A stretch of 64,000 nucleotides of DNA from Treponema sp. (GCA_009777995.1 WRKT01000003.1:62001-126000), one strand, 5' to 3'; positions 27,410-35,876 are shown, counted from the first letter of the stretch. Notes: generated by a model from the letters alone, not told the origin. A program made the numbers and translations.

Positions 27410-28711
27410 ATGAATGAATTTTTTCAAAACCTGGCAGATGTAATTGCCCCGGTATCAAACTTTCTTACAAGTTTAGGTATCGCGGTCTTAATCCCTATCA
27501 TCATTTTCATCATCGCAAAGGCCTTGGGACAGACCTGGAGGAAATCCATTGTCGCAGCCCTGACATTTGGTGTTGCAATGATTGGATTAAACTTATTTAT
27601 CGGGCTGTTAATCGGCACCGTTGCCCCTGCTGCTAATAATATGGTAGAGGCTACGGGTGTGCGAAAGGACATTCTCGACGTGGGATGGCCTGCAGCAGCA
27701 GGAATCGCATTCAGCACCACGGCAGGTGCCTTGATCATTGTTGTATCCTTACTTGTTAACTTTATTATGCTCCTATTTAAGGCAACAAGAACGATTAACG
27801 TAGACATTTGGAACTTCTGGAACCATGCATTTACCGCATCTGTTGTTGCTATTGCAAGCGGTAATCTTGCCCTTGGTCTTCTTGCAGGTGCTATTCACGC
27901 AGCAGCATGTCTTTTAATTGCCGACTGGAAGGCAAAGGAAGTGCAGGAGTTCTACGGGATTCCGGGCATTTCAATTCCCCACGGTTGGGCAGTCACTTCT
28001 GTTCCGATTATTATCGCGGTGAACTGGGTTCTTGATCGTATTCCCGTAATTAAAGACATTAAGTGGGATGAAGGTACAATCAGGGAGAAATGGGGTGTAT
28101 TCGGTAACCCGATTGTTCTCGGTGCAGTCCTTGGCCTTGCCCTTGGTATTTTCGGCGGATTATTAAGTGATATTCCCGCGCTCTTTACCCTTGCAGTTAC
28201 TGTTGCTGCAGTCATGGTTTTGATTCCCAAAGTAACGGCCATGTTTATGGAATCTCTTACAGCTGTTTCGGAAGTGGCAAGAACTTTCTTCGCCAGAAAG
28301 TTTAAAGATAGAGAGCTCTATATCGGCCTTGACTCGGCAATCCTTATCGGACACCCGGTAACAGTCGCAGCGGCAGTTGTCCTTATTCCGATAGTACTTT
28401 TACTTTCCATCATTCTCCCGGGTAACCGCGTGCTCGCCCTCGGCGACCTTGCCGCCCTTGTCTACTTTGTATCAATGGTACCGAGTCTTTCAAAGGGTAA
28501 CCTTTTCCGTTCGATCATCTGCGGTATGGTCATTATGACAGTGGTGTTCTACGTGCTGACATCCTTCGGTTCCTCGTTGACTATAATGGCAACCGATTAT
28601 GCAGGACTCTCTCTGCCCGAGGGAACAACAGATATTACAGCTCTTTCCTCAGGTAACTGGATTACTTGGATACTCTTCCAAATTGGCAGACTATTTGGCG
28701 GCAGTATTTAA
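27410..28711 (+). CDS. PTS galactitol/SgcC-type IIC permease
   Basis: 433 residues, about ten hydrophobic segments. It matches the EIIC-GAT family: N-terminal DVIAPVSNFLTSLGIAVLIPIIIFIIAKALG, then VGWPAAAGIAFSTTAG, FWNHAFTAS, YGIPGISIPHGWA and LIGHPVTVAAAVVLIP. It forms the membrane channel and sugar site. The substrate is not readable; galactitol-type permeases handle alditols and ketoses or unknown sugars (Sgc). A GC-rich stem-loop follows it. Confidence 0.92.
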   Translation: MNEFFQNLADVIAPVSNFLTSLGIAVLIPIIIFIIAKALGQTWRKSIVAALTFGVAMIGLNLFIGLLIGTVAPAANNMVEATGVRKDILDVGWPAAAGIAFSTTAGALIIVVSLLVNFIMLLFKATRTINVDIWNFWNHAFTASVVAIASGNLALGLLAGAIHAAACLLIADWKAKEVQEFYGIPGISIPHGWAVTSVPIIIAVNWVLDRIPVIKDIKWDEGTIREKWGVFGNPIVLGAVLGLALGIFGGLLSDIPALFTLAVTVAAVMVLIPKVTAMFMESLTAVSEVARTFFARKFKDRELYIGLDSAILIGHPVTVAAAVVLIPIVLLLSIILPGNRVLALGDLAALVYFVSMVPSLSKGNLFRSIICGMVIMTVVFYVLTSFGSSLTIMATDYAGLSLPEGTTDITALSSGNWITWILFQIGRLFGGSI

Positions 28712-28745
28712 TCCCCTGATTATTATTACGAAAAATTTTCTTTTT

Positions 28746-28766
28746 CCCCCACCGTAAAGGTGGGGG
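28746..28766 (+). terminator. GC-rich intercistronic stem-loop
   Basis: CCCCCACC, loop GTAAA, GGTGGGGG: a perfect 8-bp stem between the IIC and BtpA-like genes. There is no T-run after it, so it is more likely a partial terminator or an mRNA-stabilising hairpin that lowers expression of downstream genes than a full terminator. Confidence 0.5.
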
Positions 28767-28787
28767 TATTTAAATGGAGATCAAAAG

Positions 28788-29591
28788 ATGAGTTGGACAA
28801 AAGATGTTCTTGGAACGGTTAAACCTATTATTGCAATGTGCCATTTTCAGGCTATGCCCGGGGATCCATACTTTGACGCAAAAGGCGGAATGGATAAGGT
28901 TTTTGAACAGGCTAAAAGTGACTTTTTAAAGTTACAGGATGGCGGTGTTGATTCAGTTATGTTTTCAAATGAGTTTAGCATGCCGTATCTTACCGATGTT
29001 AAGACAGAGACTGTTGCTGCAATGGCGGCAATTATTGGACAGTTAAAGCCGTTTATAAAAATTCCATTCGGCGTGAATGTACTTTGGGATCCATATAAGT
29101 CTCTTGACCTTGCAGCTGCAACAGGTGCCTTATTTATCCGTGAAATAATGTCAGGGGTATATGCGAGTGATTTTGGTATTTGGAATACAAATGCAGGTGA
29201 AATTGCAAGACATAAGAAACGTCTTAGCCTTGATCATGTAAAACTTCTCTATAATATTGTTCCCGAGGCAGCTGTGTACATGGCAGAGCGGGACATTGTT
29301 TCCATTGCAAAAACAACTGTATTTAATCACCGTCCGGATGCTCTCTGTGTTTCAGGTCTTACTGCAGGAAGCGAAACTGATACTCAAGTTTTAATGCGTG
29401 TAAAACAAGCAGTTCCCAACGCAATGGTTTTCTGTAATACGGGTTGTAGGGAAGATAATATCGAACGCCAACTTGAACATTCTGACGGAGCAGTTGTGGG
29501 TACAACTTTTAAAGTTGACGGGAAGTTTGAAAACGAAGTTGATTTGGCAAGAGTAAAATCTTTTATGAATAAGGTGAAGTCGTTCAGATAA
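28788..29591 (+). CDS. BtpA/SgcQ family protein
   Basis: 267 residues of the BtpA family (TIM-barrel fold): VKPIIAMCHFQAMPGDP at the start, then GGVDSVMFSNEFSMPY, IPFGVNVLWDP, FIREIMSGVY and CVSGLTAGSETD. In E. coli the sgc phosphotransferase operon contains SgcQ of this family; BtpA itself is tied to photosystem I assembly in cyanobacteria. In a PTS operon it is presumably an enzyme acting on the phosphorylated sugar, but the reaction is unproven. Its TAA overlaps the ribosome binding site of the dehydrogenase gene. Confidence 0.88.
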   Translation: MSWTKDVLGTVKPIIAMCHFQAMPGDPYFDAKGGMDKVFEQAKSDFLKLQDGGVDSVMFSNEFSMPYLTDVKTETVAAMAAIIGQLKPFIKIPFGVNVLWDPYKSLDLAAATGALFIREIMSGVYASDFGIWNTNAGEIARHKKRLSLDHVKLLYNIVPEAAVYMAERDIVSIAKTTVFNHRPDALCVSGLTAGSETDTQVLMRVKQAVPNAMVFCNTGCREDNIERQLEHSDGAVVGTTFKVDGKFENEVDLARVKSFMNKVKSFR

Positions 29592-29601
29592 GGAGATACC
29601 C

Positions 29602-30627
29602 ATAAAAGCGGCAATTTACTATAGCAATGACAATGTTATTATAAAGGAAGTCTCTGTCCCACAGATAGAAGAAGACGGTATATTGGTTCAAACCAAGTCC
29701 TGCGGAATCTGTGTTGCCGATACAATGGAATGGTACCAAAAACCCAAAGCACCTGTGGTTCTCGGGCATGAGGCCACAGGTATAATTACTGAAGTTGGAG
29801 CAAAGGCTGTAGGATTTTCTGTCGGGGATCGGGTATTTGTTCACCATCATGTCCCGTGTAATAATTGTGAGCTTTGCCGAAGACAGTTGTATACTTTATG
29901 CGAGACATTTAAAAAAACAAACTATGATCCCGGAGGCTTTTGCGAATATTTTGCAGTGTCTTCGCGTCATTTAATGGACACATTGATTTTACCTGAAAGT
30001 GTATCTTTCGAAGAAGGCACCCTTATTGAACCTCTTGCATGTGTAATACATGCAATTCGCATTGCCGATGTAAAGCCAAATGACAGAACCGTGGTCATTG
30101 GCGCAGGTTCCATAGGGATTATGTTCGGGCAAGTTTTAAAAGCCTACGGTATCAGAGACATTGTAATGTATGAGCTTGACGAATGGCGGATGCAGAAGGC
30201 CAAGGAGATTACCGGTATTGAAGTTTTAAAACCGGGAGAGACTCTTCCCGAGAGTCTTGCTGAATACCGGAAGTTTTCGGGTGCACCGGGTGCGAATAAG
30301 GTCTTTGTAGTTGCAAAGGATTTAAGAGCAATGTCACTTGGCTTAGAGCTTATAGGAGGTGGAGGAACGGTGCTGCTGTTTGCCACACCTGAGGCAAGTG
30401 AGTATTTACCGTTTTATGTAAGCAAGGCATTTTTCAAGCAGCTGAGCATTCGTCTTAGTTATTCTGCAGATCATCTGGATACAAGGGAAGCCCTTGCTCT
30501 AATAACAAGCGGTAAGGTAAATACAGAAGAGCTTATTACACATAGGTTCTCCCTCGAAGAAGTTTCAAAAGGGATTTTGCAAACTGAGGGCAGAGGTAAC
30601 GCTTTAAAGTGTATTGTGAATATTTAA
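29602..30627 (+). CDS. Zinc-dependent alcohol/polyol dehydrogenase (MDR), apparent ATA start
   Basis: 341 residues if translation begins at the ATA at 29602. The frame opens after a TGA at 29575 and holds no ATG, GTG or TTG before 29683, yet the residues from 29602 (KAAIYYSNDNVIIKEVSVP) are the normal MDR N-terminus. AAGGAG lies 6 nt before the ATA. Catalytic-zinc region SCGIC, GHEATGIITEVG and structural-zinc cysteines CNNCELCRRQLYTLC are present. The Rossmann motif is VIGAGSIGIM, with the C-terminal third intact. It probably oxidises a polyol or reduces the matching ketose derived from the PTS substrate. A start at TTG 29683 would remove 27 conserved residues. Either AUA initiation, a start-codon mutation, or a base error explains this. 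Confidence 0.85.
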   Translation: MKAAIYYSNDNVIIKEVSVPQIEEDGILVQTKSCGICVADTMEWYQKPKAPVVLGHEATGIITEVGAKAVGFSVGDRVFVHHHVPCNNCELCRRQLYTLCETFKKTNYDPGGFCEYFAVSSRHLMDTLILPESVSFEEGTLIEPLACVIHAIRIADVKPNDRTVVIGAGSIGIMFGQVLKAYGIRDIVMYELDEWRMQKAKEITGIEVLKPGETLPESLAEYRKFSGAPGANKVFVVAKDLRAMSLGLELIGGGGTVLLFATPEASEYLPFYVSKAFFKQLSIRLSYSADHLDTREALALITSGKVNTEELITHRFSLEEVSKGILQTEGRGNALKCIVNI

Positions 30628-30639
30628 ACAGGATTTATA

Positions 30640-31392
30640 ATGGCATATACTATAGATTTATCAAATCAAGTAGCTTTTGTTACCGGGGGCATCCGTGGAA
30701 TCGGATTAGCCATCTCCAAGACCCTCGCTATTGCAGGGGCAACTATCGCAATATGCGACATTCTTCCGGAAGATGATCCTGCTGTAATAAAAGGAAAAGA
30801 GGAACTTGAAAAAATCGGGGCTAGTTTCTACTATATTTCCCGTGATCTATCTATTGAAACTTTTTGCCGGGAAGCGATTGACCTTGTTATAGCGCAATTT
30901 GGCAGGCTTGATATTTTTATTGCAAATGCCGGGATTACAGGCAAGGACGGGAACTGGGATGCTGCCTTTGACCTTAATGTAAAAGGCATTTATTTTTGCT
31001 ATGAAAGAGCCAAGGAACATCTGGAAAGGGTTGCAGGGCGCATTGTTATAATATCGTCTGCTTCTATTTTTACGGGGGGTACGGGGATCCCTGAGTATAT
31101 TGCTACGAAGGGCGGCACACAGGCCCTTGTAAGGTATATTGCAAGAGAAGGTGCGCCCATTGGAATAAGAGTAAATGCTGTTGCACCTGCTGTCATTATG
31201 ACAGAAATGACAATTACGCGTTTTGGATCGGCTGAAAATATGTTAAAGCATTATGAAGGGAAACTTCCCCTTGGCAGAATTGGTACCGTAGAAGATGTTG
31301 CAAATGCGGTTTTATACCTTGCAAGCGATATGTCAAACTGGACATGCGGAGAAACTCTCGTACTTGACGGCGGGCGTCTACACTTATCGTGA
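30640..31392 (+). CDS. Short-chain dehydrogenase/reductase
   Basis: 250 residues, classical SDR. Nucleotide-binding GGIRGIG at 16-22, NAG motif IANAGITG, catalytic serine in IISSASIF and YxxxK as YIATK. The C-terminus is the usual WTCGETLVLDGG. Cofactor preference: CDI after the second strand suggests NAD(H). It follows the zinc dehydrogenase by 12 bp, so the two may interconvert keto and hydroxyl positions on a sugar from the transporter. Confidence 0.92.
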   Translation: MAYTIDLSNQVAFVTGGIRGIGLAISKTLAIAGATIAICDILPEDDPAVIKGKEELEKIGASFYYISRDLSIETFCREAIDLVIAQFGRLDIFIANAGITGKDGNWDAAFDLNVKGIYFCYERAKEHLERVAGRIVIISSASIFTGGTGIPEYIATKGGTQALVRYIAREGAPIGIRVNAVAPAVIMTEMTITRFGSAENMLKHYEGKLPLGRIGTVEDVANAVLYLASDMSNWTCGETLVLDGGRLHLS

Positions 31393-31410
31393 TTGTAAAA
31401 AGGAACTTAT

Positions 31411-32508
31411 ATGAAGAATGTTTATGAGGAATTAAAAACACTTAGCTCAATATCTGCAATATCAGGATGTGAGGATTTCTTAATTAGGGAATTGAAGAAT
31501 AGGCTTAGCAATTCAGGTGCAGATATTCATATAGACAGGTTAGGAAATGTAACTGCAACATTCAAGGGTTCAGCCTGTCCCGAAACATCGATTATTTATT
31601 TTGCGCATATGGATGAGCTTGGCCTTATTGTAAAGGCAATAGATAAAAACGGCTTTTTACGTGTGGAACGAGTCGGCGGAATCCCTGAAAGAGTCTTAAC
31701 CAGTGTTTGCGTGGATGTTCATTCCCTTGATTATCAAAAATCATATACCGGGTTTTTTGGAACCTATTCACATCATTTAACTCCGCCTGAAAAAAAGCTC
31801 ATAGTTCCTGAAATTAAGGATATGTATATTGATATCGGCTGCGAGAGCAGTGAGGAAGTACTTGCCCTTGGTATTAATGTGGGAAGCATGGTGACATATA
31901 CACCTACCTGTATTCAGCTTGGGAAAAATAAGGTAAGCGGAAAAGCCCTCGATGATCGTGTTGGCGTATATATTCTCCTTTGCATGGCAGAACATTTAAA
32001 GAAGTCGCCGCCAAAGGCTACTGTTCATCTATGTTTTACAGTGCAGGAAGAGTTTAATGTCAGAGGCAGTCTGCCTGTCTTTGAGCGCCTGCTTCCAAAT
32101 GCAGGAATATGCCTTGACGTAGCCCCGACTCGGGATACGCCTGATTTAAGCGGACAGGGAGGTGTTGAACTTGGTAAAGGCCCCGCAATTTCTTACTTTA
32201 ATTTCCACGGCAGGGGAACTCTTGGCGGTTTAATTCCTAATCCCAAACTTACTGCATTTATCGCAGACTCGACATCAAAATTGAAAATAAAATGCCAGCA
32301 TGAAGTGTCCCTCGGTGTCATAACAGATGACGCTTTTACACAGTTAACCGGAACCGAAGGTGTTGCAATGGCCCACATTTCCCTGCCCTGCCGTTATACG
32401 CATACTCCGAGAGAAACAATTGACCTGCGCGATCTAAAAGAAGCAATAGCGCTTTGCTGTGAGACTGCCGCCGCTTTTGACAGTAAATTGGATCTTTCCA
32501 GAGGATAG
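31411..32508 (+). CDS. M42 family metallopeptidase (SgcX/FrvX-like)
   Basis: 365 residues. M42 aminopeptidases are co-catalytic dinuclear zinc/cobalt enzymes forming tetrahedral shells. Metal ligands lie in YFAHMDELGLIV (His and Asp), GKALDDRVG (bridging Asp), VQEEFNVRG (catalytic and ligand Glu pair), ICLDVAP and the C-terminal CRYTHTPRE (His). Homologues called SgcX and FrvX sit in E. coli PTS operons, often annotated as endoglucanase without proof. Its presence in this operon fits that pattern. It lies 18 bp after the SDR gene. Confidence 0.9.
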   Translation: MKNVYEELKTLSSISAISGCEDFLIRELKNRLSNSGADIHIDRLGNVTATFKGSACPETSIIYFAHMDELGLIVKAIDKNGFLRVERVGGIPERVLTSVCVDVHSLDYQKSYTGFFGTYSHHLTPPEKKLIVPEIKDMYIDIGCESSEEVLALGINVGSMVTYTPTCIQLGKNKVSGKALDDRVGVYILLCMAEHLKKSPPKATVHLCFTVQEEFNVRGSLPVFERLLPNAGICLDVAPTRDTPDLSGQGGVELGKGPAISYFNFHGRGTLGGLIPNPKLTAFIADSTSKLKIKCQHEVSLGVITDDAFTQLTGTEGVAMAHISLPCRYTHTPRETIDLRDLKEAIALCCETAAAFDSKLDLSRG

Positions 32509-32518
32509 GAGCAGAAGC

Positions 32519-32992
32519 ATGAGCGCACTATCAAGTGATTTATTGAATGAAGATTGCGTAATGATGAATGTCCGTGCAGAAAATAAAGAAGACCTGCTTG
32601 CCAAGATCTGTGAGTATGCCTGCAAGAAGGGTTATGTAGAGGATGGCTACCTTACTGCCTTATTAGAACGCGAGAATGAGTTTCCGACCGGATTGCCTAC
32701 AGAAATTATTAAGGTTGCTGTGCCGCATGCAATTGATAATAGCCGGGTAATTAAATCGGGTATTTTTATTGCCCGCCTTGCCGAACCTATTGCTTTTAAG
32801 GAGATGGGAGACGGCGAGAATGATGTTATGGCGGAAATTATTTTCCTTTTGGTTATAAAGAGCGGGGAAGATCAAGGGGCAGTTCTTAAGTCTATAATGG
32901 GGATGTTCGCAGATACCAATGCCTTATCCGCTTTGAAACCGGCAGAAACTCCTCGCGAAATTATCGAAGTAATACTGAATAGGAGGGCTTAG
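32519..32992 (+). CDS. PTS IIA component (fructose/galactitol type)
   Basis: 157 residues, starting at the ATG 32519 with AGGAG upstream; a longer frame from 32459 only overlaps the peptidase gene. PTS_EIIA type-2 domain: LLNEDCVMMNV, LLERENEFPTGLPTE, and the phosphohistidine His70 in VAVPHAI. It takes phosphate from HPr and passes it to IIB. It lies between the M42 gene and the HPr gene. Confidence 0.92.
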   Translation: MSALSSDLLNEDCVMMNVRAENKEDLLAKICEYACKKGYVEDGYLTALLERENEFPTGLPTEIIKVAVPHAIDNSRVIKSGIFIARLAEPIAFKEMGDGENDVMAEIIFLLVIKSGEDQGAVLKSIMGMFADTNALSALKPAETPREIIEVILNRRA

Positions 32993-32993
32993 T

Positions 32994-33278
32994 ATGTATT
33001 CCAAAATTACGCGGGTAATTAATCCAACGGGCATACACGCAAGGCCCGCACATTTATTTGTAAAAAAGGCGAAGAGCTATAAGTCCAATATAACTGTCAA
33101 AAAAACAGGTACTGAAGGCCCGCCTACAGATGCAAAGTCCATAGTTATGGTGCTTGCCCAAACCATCAGCACAGGAACCGAAGTTGAAATTACCGCAGAG
33201 GGCGAGGATGAAGTCCAAGCGGTCGATGCGATGGTTGACCTTATCGAATCGGCCTTTGGAGAAATAAAGGTAGAATAA
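32994..33278 (+). CDS. ptsH: Phosphocarrier protein HPr
   Basis: 94 residues. The active-site His15 is in NPTGIHARPAHLFV and a regulatory-type serine (Ser49) is in DAKSIVMVL. It shuttles phosphate from EI to IIA. GGAGG lies 8 nt before the ATG, and the gene starts 1 nt after the IIA stop. A dedicated HPr at the end of a sugar cluster that also encodes EI makes this PTS self-sufficient. No HPr kinase gene is in the window, so whether Ser49 is phosphorylated is unknown. Confidence 0.94.
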   Translation: MYSKITRVINPTGIHARPAHLFVKKAKSYKSNITVKKTGTEGPPTDAKSIVMVLAQTISTGTEVEITAEGEDEVQAVDAMVDLIESAFGEIKVE

Positions 33279-33300
33279 TCGAAATAATTTGCAAATCCTA

Positions 33301-33329
33301 TTGACACTCTGTATTCTTTGTATTATAAT
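33301..33329 (+). promoter_or_regulatory. Perfect-consensus sigma-70 promoter before the GntR regulator
   Basis: TTGACA (33301-33306), 17-bp spacer, TATAAT (33324-33329): exact consensus in both boxes. It should be very strong unless repressed, which fits an autoregulated GntR-family operon. Confidence 0.85.
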
Positions 33330-33336
33330 AAGTAAT

Positions 33337-33355
33337 GCAAGGCATACAAGCTTGC
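33337..33355 (+). promoter_or_regulatory. Possible operator for the GntR/YtrA-like regulator
   Basis: GCAAG (33337-33341) and CTTGC (33351-33355) form an inverted repeat around the expected transcription start; CAAGCTTG at 33347-33354 is itself a palindrome. Its position would block initiation. Inference from location only. Confidence 0.35.
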
Positions 33356-33381
33356 GAAGCATAGATAATTAGGAGGGGATA

Positions 33382-33744
33382 GTGCTTTTGCAATTAGACT
33401 TTGCTGCCGAAACACCGATTTACAGACAAATTCATGACCAGCTTATCCTGGGCATTGCCGAGGGGCATTTGCTCCCGGGCGAAAAGCTTCCCGCCATCCG
33501 GGCCCTGGCCAATGAGACCGGTGTCAACATGATGACTGTGAATAAGGCTTATCAGCTCCTTAAGCAGGAGGGCTATATCACTGGTGATCGCCGCGGCGGG
33601 ACAGTGGTCTCGGGTAAGACCCCTGAAATGTCTGAAAAAAGCGTACTTGACGATCTTCGCCTGCCTGCAGCTTCAGCAAAACTTGCAGGAATGTCCCTGA
33701 AAACATGGCTTGGGCTGTGTGAGAAAGCATTTAGAGGTATTTAA
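33382..33744 (+). CDS. GntR family regulator, YtrA subfamily
   Basis: 120 residues from GTG with AGGAGGGG upstream. The winged helix-turn-helix is complete: PIYRQIHDQLILGIAEGHLLPGEKLPAIRALANETGVNMMTVNKAYQLLKQEGYITGDRRGGTVV, about residues 10-75. Only about 40 residues follow, too short for a FadR or UTRA effector domain, which defines the YtrA type. YtrA-type regulators usually control adjacent membrane protein genes and often respond to envelope stress or antibiotics. It is 2 nt from the next gene and heads this operon. Confidence 0.9.
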   Translation: MLLQLDFAAETPIYRQIHDQLILGIAEGHLLPGEKLPAIRALANETGVNMMTVNKAYQLLKQEGYITGDRRGGTVVSGKTPEMSEKSVLDDLRLPAASAKLAGMSLKTWLGLCEKAFRGI

Positions 33745-33746
33745 AG

Positions 33747-35096
33747 ATGTTTACGATAATTTTAGCAGTTTGTTTTGTTCCTGTTTGGTTTGCCCTTTAT
33801 ATTTTTATGCGGAATATGGTAAAACCAAAAAAAAATATTGTAATTGGTGTAACGCTGCCTCATAATGCACAAAGTGATGCTGAAACCCTGGCTATTTGCG
33901 CTTCATTCAAGCAATGGCTCAGTATTGTCATGATGCCTCTTTTGATTTTAATGATACCTCCATTTTTTATTGAATCGATGGGCGCAAGCATGACTTGGCT
34001 TATGACCTGGTGTTTGCTTGTAATAGCAGGATCTACGGCTGTTTTTGCAAGGCATCGACACAGGCTAATACTACTTAAGCGTGAGAAAAATTGGTATAGC
34101 GCTGCGACAGGCCGCGCTCTTGTTGATATTAAAGCTGCTGCCCTGCCTCAAAATAAGATTAAGGGTATTTGGTTCCTACCTCCTGTTATTGTAAGTATGA
34201 TTCCATTCGTATACTCATTTTTTAGTTCATCAGGGTTTGATATGGTACTTAATAGCGGAGTATTTGCAGGCTTAACTCTGACATTCTGGCTTTTTTATCA
34301 TGTAATATTTCGCCTTCGCTCAGAAGTTGTAAACGAAAATCTTTCCCTAACTGCTGCCTTGACCCGGGTTCGCCGCTATAATTGGGGGAAGTTCTGGCTC
34401 ATTGCAACATGGATTAACGGAGCCCTTGCCCTGTGCACATGGCTTTTAGCCGATAATGTAACAGCATATCTTTTCTTTATAATCGGTTATACTGTTATTT
34501 TCATTCTGCTTGCGCTCCATACAGAGCTCAATGCACGAATTGCCCAGCAAAAGCTCACCTCAAGTGATACCGGGAATCTATATCTTGATGAAGATGATTA
34601 CTGGTTCTGGGGTATGTTTTATCATAATCCAAATGACAGTCACTTAATGGTAAACGATCGTATAGGCATGAGCATGTCAGTAAACCTTGCAAGACCCGCC
34701 GGCAAAGTGATAATGGGTTTTGCAGCTCTATGTATTGTTGCCCTGCCCTTTTTCGGTATATGGCTCTGGTCAGAAGAGTTAACTCCTACGAGGCTTATAT
34801 TAAGTGAAACAACACTGATTGCCCGACATACCGGAAACAGGTATACCATTCAAGTCGGCGAAATTGAATCTATTGAGCTTATAGAGGAACTGCCTTCAAT
34901 GGTTAGGGTTGCGGGGACAGGCCTTGATAATCTCTTAAAAGGAAATTTCCGTGCAGGTCCCTTGGGTCCAAGCCGCGTTAATCTGCAACCCGGTGACCCT
35001 CCCTTCCTTGTAATACAATCAGGAGGAAATACCTACCTGTTAAACGATGCAGACAGCAGTGTTACAAGGGATGTTTATTCACGAATTAGAAGATAG
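33747..35096 (+). CDS. Multi-pass membrane protein with DUF1648/DUF5808-like parts
   Basis: 449 residues with about eight hydrophobic segments. VIGVTLPHNAQSDAETLAICASFKQW near the start and the later block DDYWFWGMFYHNPNDSHLMVNDRIGMSMSVNLARPAGKV match membrane proteins of the DUF1648/DUF5808 kind, which commonly follow YtrA-type regulators in Firmicutes. The C-terminal domain (about 350-449) is soluble and beta-rich (LILSETTLIARHTGNRYTIQVGEIESIELIEE), resembling a PH-like domain. Function unknown; a role in envelope stress or peptide resistance is inferred from context only. Confidence 0.7.
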   Translation: MFTIILAVCFVPVWFALYIFMRNMVKPKKNIVIGVTLPHNAQSDAETLAICASFKQWLSIVMMPLLILMIPPFFIESMGASMTWLMTWCLLVIAGSTAVFARHRHRLILLKREKNWYSAATGRALVDIKAAALPQNKIKGIWFLPPVIVSMIPFVYSFFSSSGFDMVLNSGVFAGLTLTFWLFYHVIFRLRSEVVNENLSLTAALTRVRRYNWGKFWLIATWINGALALCTWLLADNVTAYLFFIIGYTVIFILLALHTELNARIAQQKLTSSDTGNLYLDEDDYWFWGMFYHNPNDSHLMVNDRIGMSMSVNLARPAGKVIMGFAALCIVALPFFGIWLWSEELTPTRLILSETTLIARHTGNRYTIQVGEIESIELIEELPSMVRVAGTGLDNLLKGNFRAGPLGPSRVNLQPGDPPFLVIQSGGNTYLLNDADSSVTRDVYSRIRR

Positions 35097-35105
35097 GAGA
35101 AAAAT

Positions 35106-35873
35106 ATGAGAAATTTAATTAATTGGAAATTATTTTTTATTTTAACGGTTGTTTGCACAATAACTGCGCTATTGGTGCTGCCTTATTCTATGGCACTTGC
35201 ATCAAGTGATGCAGGTATTACTCCAATAATACTTCTTAGTGTTATTGCTCAAAATTTAGTCATATTTGCAGTTACTGTGTTTCTTGGCCTGCTCATATCA
35301 AAAAGAGTTGGAATGGGATTACCGATACTCGAGGGAGCTTTAAATGGAGAGAGTACATCAAGAGAATTTAAAGCTATTCTTCTGCCTTCAATAGTCCTTG
35401 GCGCTATTGCAGGAGTATTAATTATTATTGCAAGTATTCCTTTTAATCGCTTAATCCCGGAATTTGCAAACGCAGAAGTTGCCTCCCCCGGGGCTTTAAG
35501 GGGATTTCTTGCATCTTTTTATGGCGGCATAGCGGAGGAAGTATTATTAAGGCTCTTTCTTGTTTCTCTTTTGGTATGGATAACCTTTTTAATCAAGAAA
35601 ACAAGTGACGGACGGCCAACGGCTTTTGGAGTTTGGCTTTCAATTTTTTTGGCAGCAATAATATTTGGAATTGGCCATCTGCCTGCAACTGCTTTAATAG
35701 TTGATCTTACAGGAATCGTAATTCTTCGTGCCATAATACTTAACGGAATTGGCGGCATTATCTTCGGCTGGCTTTATTGGAAAAAAGGCCTTGAATCTGC
35801 GATTATTGCACATTTTACTGCCGACATTGTGTTACATGTAATTACACCTTTTATTACAGGCATTATGGGGTAA
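35106..35873 (+). CDS. CPBP family intramembrane metalloprotease
   Basis: 255 residues, about seven membrane segments. CPBP (Abi/Rce1-like) motifs are present: YGGIAEEVLLRLFLV (glutamates and arginine of motif 1), ATIIFGIGHLP-like motif 2 reading FGIGHLPA with its histidine, and GIIFGWLYWKKGLESAIIAHFTADIV (motifs 3 and 4, with His). These are the putative metal or catalytic residues. Family members process prenylated proteins in eukaryotes and bacteriocin-related peptides in bacteria. Substrate unknown. It starts 9 bp after the preceding membrane protein gene. Confidence 0.88.
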   Translation: MRNLINWKLFFILTVVCTITALLVLPYSMALASSDAGITPIILLSVIAQNLVIFAVTVFLGLLISKRVGMGLPILEGALNGESTSREFKAILLPSIVLGAIAGVLIIIASIPFNRLIPEFANAEVASPGALRGFLASFYGGIAEEVLLRLFLVSLLVWITFLIKKTSDGRPTAFGVWLSIFLAAIIFGIGHLPATALIVDLTGIVILRAIILNGIGGIIFGWLYWKKGLESAIIAHFTADIVLHVITPFITGIMG

Positions 35874-35876
35874 TAC

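Noticed and set aside
29602-29685. A frameshift or 5' truncation of the zinc dehydrogenase gene
   Set aside because: The conserved N-terminus is fully encoded in the same frame; only the start codon is unusual, so truncation or frameshift is not needed.
32459-32518. Longer N-terminus for the PTS IIA protein
   Set aside because: It lies within the M42 peptidase coding region; the ATG at 32519 has a good ribosome binding site and gives the normal IIA start.
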